Below, in pieces: positions 5,566-6,025 of a stretch of 6,025 nucleotides of DNA. The number at the start of each line of letters is the position of its first letter. Position 1 is the stretch's first letter. The position numbers were made by a program, and so were the translations under genes. Source of the stretch: Brevundimonas sp. GTDB taxonomy: Bacteria; Pseudomonadota; Alphaproteobacteria; Caulobacterales; Caulobacteraceae. The notes under the pieces are model-generated. The model saw nothing but the letters and a program-made list of their open reading frames with translations. It had not been told where the DNA came from and made no database searches. Location: contig JAAXIW010000071.1 in NCBI GenBank assembly GCA_012270135.1, forward strand, positions 1-6,025. The letters are read 5' to 3'.

Positions 5566-5910
5566 TCACCAGCGCTGATAGCCGTCGCGCCAGTAGACCC
5601 GCTCGCGGCCATAGCGGTAGTCGCGGTTGTAGCCGCCGAAGCCGTAACCGCAGGGATCCTCCTCCGCCGACAGCTCGCGACCGATCAGATAGCCGGCCGC
5701 CGCGCCGATCGCCGCTCCGGCCTCGCGGTCGTCCTCTCCGGCCACGGCGGCGCCGATCGCCGCGCCCAGCGCCGACCCGGCCGCCATGGCCCGGTTGCGG
5801 TTCTCGGCGTAGTCGCGCTCGCAGGCCGAAGCGTAGTTGTCGGTGGTGGCGCAGCCGGCCATCGCCAGGCCGCAGGCGCCCAGCGCCGTCATGGTCAACA
5901 GGTGTCGCAT
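5566..5910 (-). CDS. Glycine-zipper predicted lipoprotein
   Basis: A 114-residue predicted outer-membrane lipoprotein. The signal peptide ends in LAMAGC with C20 as the lipidated Cys. A glycine zipper follows: Gly at 45, 49 and 53, then after a charged turn (GEDDREAG) Gly at 65, 69, 73 and 77, exactly every fourth residue. This makes two tightly packing hydrophobic helices, as in the glycine-zipper 2TM families related to SlyB and the rickettsial 17-kDa antigen. The C-terminal 30 residues are rich in Tyr, Arg and Gly (YGFGGYNRDYRYG, then YWRDGYQRW). C30 and C87 could form a disulfide. Such proteins are usually envelope-stability or stress lipoproteins, but the precise role here is unknown. 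ATG 5910 has GGAG seven bases upstream (5918-5921). It is the first gene of a probable two-gene unit with the small lipoprotein. Confidence 0.83.
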   Translation of the reverse strand: MRHLLTMTALGACGLAMAGCATTDNYASACERDYAENRNRAMAAGSALGAAIGAAVAGEDDREAGAAIGAAAGYLIGRELSAEEDPCGYGFGGYNRDYRYGRERVYWRDGYQRW

Positions 5911-5917
5911 CGCGTCT

Positions 5918-5921
5918 CTCC
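5918..5921 (-). promoter_or_regulatory. Ribosome binding site of the glycine-zipper lipoprotein
   Basis: On the minus strand GGAG, within GGAGAGA, lies seven bases before the ATG at 5910 and supports that start. Confidence 0.65.
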
Positions 5922-6025
5922 GTCAGACCCCGACCCGGAGAGAACACCCGGGCCATCGGCGGCGTTCCCGTGGGATGTGTGATGGGATGCCGCTGCTTCC
6001 TTCCTTTCGTCATCCTCCGGCAAGG
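5922..6025 (-). other. Upstream region of the glycine-zipper gene, no gene recognised
   Basis: About 100 bases that should contain the promoter of the two lipoprotein genes. I see a weak inverted repeat CCCGG/CCGGG (5934-5938 and 5948-5952), a repeated GGGATG element near 5972-5990 and a purine-rich AAGGAAGGAAG run on the minus strand near the right edge. No convincing -35/-10 pair was found. Confidence 0.25.

Noticed and set aside
5537..6013. A 158-codon minus-strand frame starting near the right edge
   Set aside because: Arg/Gly-rich frame shadow of the glycine-zipper lipoprotein; it bypasses that gene's good ribosome binding site and signal peptide.
1..6025. Search for a defence system, prophage, insertion sequence, CRISPR array, tRNA or rRNA
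   Set aside because: No transposase, integrase, nuclease or helicase motifs, no regularly spaced repeats, no terminal inverted repeats and no tRNA-like folds were seen; composition is even across the window.

Overview
The window is compact, GC-rich chromosomal DNA that reads as a member of the Caulobacterales (Alphaproteobacteria), possibly Brevundimonas or Caulobacter. The main reason is a gene with the full architecture of TipF: two N-terminal membrane helices, a coiled coil and a degenerate EAL domain. TipF is the cyclic-di-GMP effector for flagellum assembly known from Caulobacter. The DUF2093 and DUF4189 proteins and the style of the response regulator also fit Alphaproteobacteria. The genus is an inference; the sequence contains no rRNA or other species marker.

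Layout: (1) 54-1078, plus strand: a small DUF2093 protein translationally coupled through a GTGA overlap to an exported M23-family (LytM-like) protein, followed at once by a strong hairpin. (2) 1197-1724, plus strand: a stand-alone receiver-domain response regulator with an arginine-rich tail. (3) 1721-3413, minus strand: a two-gene operon with a short-chain dehydrogenase/reductase upstream and an LpxL/HtrB-type lysophospholipid (lipid A) acyltransferase downstream, overlapping by 26 bases. (4) 3414-3520: divergent promoter region with two GANTC (CcrM-type) sites. (5) 3521-4789, plus strand: the tipF-like gene. (6) 4886-5284, plus strand: a secreted, six-cysteine DUF4189 protein. (7) 5286-5910, minus strand: two small predicted lipoproteins, the upstream one with a glycine zipper and the downstream one short, acidic and proline-rich.

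Nine protein genes fill almost all of the window. No stretch over 300 bases lacks a gene, and I see no tRNA, rRNA, CRISPR array, insertion sequence or phage gene. Most products concern the cell envelope or surface: M23 protein, lipid acyltransferase, two lipoproteins, a secreted DUF4189 protein and the flagellar organiser TipF. Two convergent gene pairs meet with almost no spacer, one through a shared CTAG and one through TGA-A-TCA.

This looks like an ordinary core-genome region, and I found no convincing sign of a new defence or mobile system. The points most worth a second look are the Cys in place of the second His of the M23 HxH motif, the degenerate EAL active site, and the repeated GPxRR motif in the response-regulator tail, which could be a cyclic-di-GMP contact.
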